Assembly: GCA_937899715.1 (NCBI GenBank) | Contig: CALCNX010000049.1 | Span: forward strand, 131,720 to 195,719 | From: an uncultured bacterium | Lineage (GTDB): Bacteria > Bacteroidota > Ignavibacteria > Kapaibacteriales > UBA4661 | Reading direction: 5' to 3' | DNA length: 64,000 nt | Shown here: positions 61,384 to 64,000 of the stretch, in pieces | Position numbering within the stretch: the first letter of the stretch is position 1 | How the letters are laid out: the number at the start of each line of letters is the position of its first letter | Program-made: the position numbers and the translations under genes | Notes under the pieces: generated by a model | Database searches by the model: none | What the model was told of the DNA's origin: nothing | Seen by the model: the letters and a program-made list of their open reading frames with translations, nothing else

Positions 61384-63771
61384 ATGTTTAGCGAAAGACC
61401 CCTTGAAGGTATGCCCGGTTTGCCATTTGCAATGTCCGGGCTTTTTTTTGTCATGCTGTTCTCCGGCATGATGCTCCTTTTACGCCCCATGCGGGCACAC
61501 GCCCAAAAGACCCTGAGCATGGAAGAGCGTGTGGCAGGCGTACCGCAAGACAGTCTTTTCACGGGTTCTGCATCGCGCTACGAAATCAACGATATTACAT
61601 TTGTCGGCAATACCGCTTTTTCTGCCGACTTTCTTGCTGCCGTTATTTCTTCGCGCCCCAGTGAAGCGGGTATCGGGCGGCGCATTGCCGGATACATCCG
61701 CCGCGAACTCATGCGCAATCCTGCTTCGCCGAAGCAACTCGTATCAACGCTTACAAAGCTCGAAAAAAACACTGGCGACAATATTCGGTATTTCGATAAA
61801 ATCGCCGCCGGAGCAGATACTTCTGCACTTGCCACTTATTACCGCCGTAATGGTTTTCACCATGTGCAGGTTGACTATGCCTTTATTCGCAATCCGCAGA
61901 CGCAGCGCAATACTTTGGTCTTTCGCATCGTCGAGAATGAGCCGACTCCGCTTGACACGATTGCGTATTATGGTTTAGAAACTATTGACCCCGAACTCGC
62001 ACCCAAGCTCCGCGAAGCAGAAACGATAGAGCGAGGCACTCGCTTCAATCAATCCGGTATCACCGAGCAAAATGAGCGTATTCTGGCGCTGCTCCGCGAT
62101 AATGGCTATCACGCCGCCCGTTACCGAAAACCCATTCTCTCCTTCATCGAAGACGAAAACCGCGATAGTGTCACTGTTGTGTTCGACATCGGCAAACGTA
62201 AGCGTATTAGCGATGTTGCTTACGTTGACAGCAGTGCGTCGTACACCTATCTCTCGCCGTCAGTGCCGCAATCACTCGTGGAAATCAAAACTGGCGATTG
62301 GTACAATGAAGCCGCCGTTGCACGGTCGGTCAATAATCTCTACAACTTCGGACTCTTCGACCTCGCCCTTATTGACACAACATCTCGCGGGGAGCCGCTC
62401 ACAACAGATTCCACGCTCGCTATGCGTGTTCTGACCCGAACGCGGCGTATTCACAGCACGGACATCGGCACGTTTATTGGGCAGATTGCCAATACATCGC
62501 TCTTAGAGCTGGGGGCGAATGCTCGGTATGAAAACAAAAATCTCTTCGGAAGCGCACAAACACTCAGCTTGCAGGCGCAAATTGCCCTTGTGGATGTGAA
62601 TACTTTTGTCAACAATCTTTTGGCTGGAAATGTGGTCAATGCTCGCTTGGAGGGCTTGCTTAGTGCCCGTTTTGCGTACCCGCTTTTTGCAAAACTGTTC
62701 GGACGGCGTGTTGACCTTGAAGCCCGCGCGTCGGTCTCACTTCAAAGCCTTGCATTCGTCTCGCTCGCCGCGCCACTCCTACTCGAAACAGAAAAACTCT
62801 ACGCCTCGCTCCCAATGGTGTTGCCGCAAAACGACCTTTTCAACAGTTTTTTTCTGGAAATTAACCTTGATAGGCAGCGCCCAATCAACTTTGGCGCTAC
62901 CCAAACACAGGCATTGGGGTTAGCAAAAACATTGGCTGATACGATAGTCGTAAACCAGCAGCTTTTTCAATATAGCCTGCTCAATAGTCTCTACACGCAG
63001 TCCTCTGCGCCATTTCTTTTCACTAGCACCATTCTAACCGTCGGCGCACGCGGCGACCACCGTGATAATCTTTTTAATCCGCATAAAGGCTACTTCCTTG
63101 ATTTTTCGATGGACGGCGCTGTTCCACCCGGTGCATCAGCATTTGTGCGCCTTTCTGCCGATTTGCGTTGGTTTGAATCGCTTTCTAAGCAAATGGTCTT
63201 TGCTGCCAAAATCCGTGGGGGGCATACTATCTTACTCAATGCAAACCAAACATTCGTGCCGATAGAGCGCCATTTTTTTGCCGGCGGGAGCAATAGTGTT
63301 CGCGGCTGGAATGTGCGGGATTTGCGCGTTCGCACAGGAGAACAAGGTGCCGCCTTGCCCGAATTGGCATTTGTGGGGCAGTTTATCGGCAGTGGTTCGC
63401 TTCTGGAAGGCAGCGTAGAATGGCGATACAGTTTAAGTGCGGAGGTGAACGAGTACGGTACGTTTTGGGAGCGGCAACTGTCAAAAATAGGCATTGCGGG
63501 TTTTATTGATATGGGCAATGCGTTCAATAGTTTTCTTGAGCCATCGGAATACGGCAAACTTCCTCTGGCAGAAATCGCGCAAAACATTGCCATTGCTGCG
63601 GGTGTGGGACTTCGCTATGATACTTCTGTTGGTCCCTTTCGGGTGGATTTAGCGATGCGTGTCTATGATCCGGCAAAGCGCCAGTTCTTCTTTCAGCTCC
63701 CGAATCCAACACTTTCCGGCATCATACAAAATCTTCTCAATGTGCAAATCGGCTTGGGGCATACGTTTTGA
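61384..63771 (+). CDS. Omp85-family outer-membrane assembly protein (BamA/TamA-like)
   Basis: A 795-residue protein from the ATG at 61384. Hydrophobic leader, then POTRA-like repeats (ISFVGNTAFSADFLAAVISS-type FVGNTAFS, ETIERGTRFNQSGITEQNER, RKRISDVAYVDSS, LVEIKTGDWYNEAAVARSVN) to about residue 345, then a 16-strand barrel with the diagnostic GGSNSVRGWNVRDLRV loop and GVGLRYDTSVGPFRVDLAMR, ending in GLGHTF with the expected terminal Phe. It inserts beta-barrel proteins into the outer membrane. TamA is more likely than BamA, but this is undecided. The true start may be 61432 or 61453, because a terminator-like hairpin sits at 61413-61449. Confidence 0.88.
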   Translation: MFSERPLEGMPGLPFAMSGLFFVMLFSGMMLLLRPMRAHAQKTLSMEERVAGVPQDSLFTGSASRYEINDITFVGNTAFSADFLAAVISSRPSEAGIGRRIAGYIRRELMRNPASPKQLVSTLTKLEKNTGDNIRYFDKIAAGADTSALATYYRRNGFHHVQVDYAFIRNPQTQRNTLVFRIVENEPTPLDTIAYYGLETIDPELAPKLREAETIERGTRFNQSGITEQNERILALLRDNGYHAARYRKPILSFIEDENRDSVTVVFDIGKRKRISDVAYVDSSASYTYLSPSVPQSLVEIKTGDWYNEAAVARSVNNLYNFGLFDLALIDTTSRGEPLTTDSTLAMRVLTRTRRIHSTDIGTFIGQIANTSLLELGANARYENKNLFGSAQTLSLQAQIALVDVNTFVNNLLAGNVVNARLEGLLSARFAYPLFAKLFGRRVDLEARASVSLQSLAFVSLAAPLLLETEKLYASLPMVLPQNDLFNSFFLEINLDRQRPINFGATQTQALGLAKTLADTIVVNQQLFQYSLLNSLYTQSSAPFLFTSTILTVGARGDHRDNLFNPHKGYFLDFSMDGAVPPGASAFVRLSADLRWFESLSKQMVFAAKIRGGHTILLNANQTFVPIERHFFAGGSNSVRGWNVRDLRVRTGEQGAALPELAFVGQFIGSGSLLEGSVEWRYSLSAEVNEYGTFWERQLSKIGIAGFIDMGNAFNSFLEPSEYGKLPLAEIAQNIAIAAGVGLRYDTSVGPFRVDLAMRVYDPAKRQFFFQLPNPTLSGIIQNLLNVQIGLGHTF
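61413..61449 (+). terminator. Terminator-like hairpin inside the first codons of the Omp85 frame
   Basis: GCCCGG (61413-61418) pairs with CCGGGC (61436-61441), followed by eight T. It would end transcripts of the DUF2795-like gene. It overlaps codons 10-22 of the Omp85 frame if that starts at 61384, so it bears on where the Omp85 gene begins. Confidence 0.6.
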
Positions 63772-63791
63772 AAGTGCACCACCTAACTACG

Positions 63792-63950
63792 TTAGGAACG
63801 ACTAAAAAATAAGGGGTCAAAGCTTTGAGGCTTCGGTGGCACACAGACATTCTTGTCTGTGAGGTTTGAAGCGATTGTCAAGGACTACACAGGCAAGAAT
63901 GTCTGTGTCACCAAGGAAGATTGCACTCTTATTTTTGAACCATTCCTTAG
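63792..63950. mobile_element. MITE-like element with long imperfect inverted repeats
   Basis: The left part (TTAGGAACGACTAAAAAATA onward, to 63861) and the inverted right part (from 63888 to 63950) are imperfect copies over about 60 bases, including the CACAGACATTCTTGTCTGTG segment and the AAAAATAAG stretch. There is no coding capacity. The 229 bases after the Omp85 gene contain only this element and flanking sequence, in which GAGTCTGTTTGGAAAGTC at 63950-63967 may be the start of another repeat. Confidence 0.6.
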
Positions 63951-64000
63951 AGTCTGTTTGGAAAGTCATTTTTTCGCCAATCTCCTGAGCAAAAGTCGAA

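Overview
The window looks like chromosomal DNA of a Gram-negative bacterium from the Bacteroidota-Chlorobiota side of the tree, probably an Ignavibacteria or Kapabacteria-like lineage. This is inferred from gene content: PD40/OmpA outer-membrane proteins, LytS-type kinases including one with a two-component-regulator propeller, BatE, an FlgD-like secreted protein, and promoter boxes of the form TTTG-N19..21-TAnnTTTG. Unlike typical Bacteroidota, several genes carry clear GGAGG-type ribosome binding sites. No rRNA, phage, plasmid or CRISPR locus is visible. One tRNA (Glu, UUC) is present.

Layout. 1-3.9 kb: the end of an ABC exporter (ATPase cut by the window edge, plus permease), a LytS kinase, a separately promoted LytTR regulator and a small hydrolase. 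4.2-6.7 kb: ribosomal protein S1 and a secreted FlgD-like protein. 7-9.6 kb (minus strand): acyl-CoA dehydrogenase and histidinol dehydrogenase. 10-13.7 kb: class I fructose-1,6-bisphosphatase, a TPR protein and an unpartnered MalG-type permease. 13.7-18.1 kb (minus): an Ogg2-type glycosylase overlapping mutL, a PIN toxin-like gene overlapping a 49-residue ORF, and an unknown secreted protein. 18.5-21.4 kb: a large secreted ChW/fascin/CAP mosaic protein and a small secreted protein. 21.7-27.8 kb: BatE, SPFH protein, FKBP isomerase, PhoB/PhoR pair and a BaiN/YhiN flavoprotein. 27.9-31.1 kb: 2-hydroxyacid dehydrogenase, 4-hydroxyphenylpyruvate dioxygenase and dapD. 31.3-46.2 kb (all minus): ECF sigma/anti-sigma pair, three OmpA-type envelope proteins, Xaa-Pro peptidase, panB, a dienoyl-CoA reductase-like SDR, a DUF2339 membrane protein and a dicarboxylate symporter. 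46.5-58.2 kb: ddl, a propeller histidine kinase overlapping it, a large secreted beta-strand protein, two related beta-barrel proteins (one with OmpA domains) and between them a HEPN gene with an 84-residue partner. 58.5-63.8 kb: tRNA-Glu, gamma-glutamyltransferase, a DUF2795-like small protein and a BamA/TamA-type Omp85 protein.

How it fits together. Most genes serve the cell envelope (ddl, BamA/TamA, OmpA proteins, FKBP, SPFH, DUF2339) or central metabolism (fbp, hisD, dapD, panB, fatty-acid and tyrosine breakdown). The most distinctive point is that four proteins share one C-terminal cassette (an OmpA-like domain with a conserved helical signature, an Ig-like strand region and a second OmpA-like domain), joined to different N-termini: propeller, propeller, barrel, or nothing. 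Two small two-gene units resemble toxin-antitoxin modules whose partner genes are not the usual ones. Three short elements with inverted-repeat ends (9.7, 24.3 and 63.8 kb) are probably non-autonomous transposon relics.
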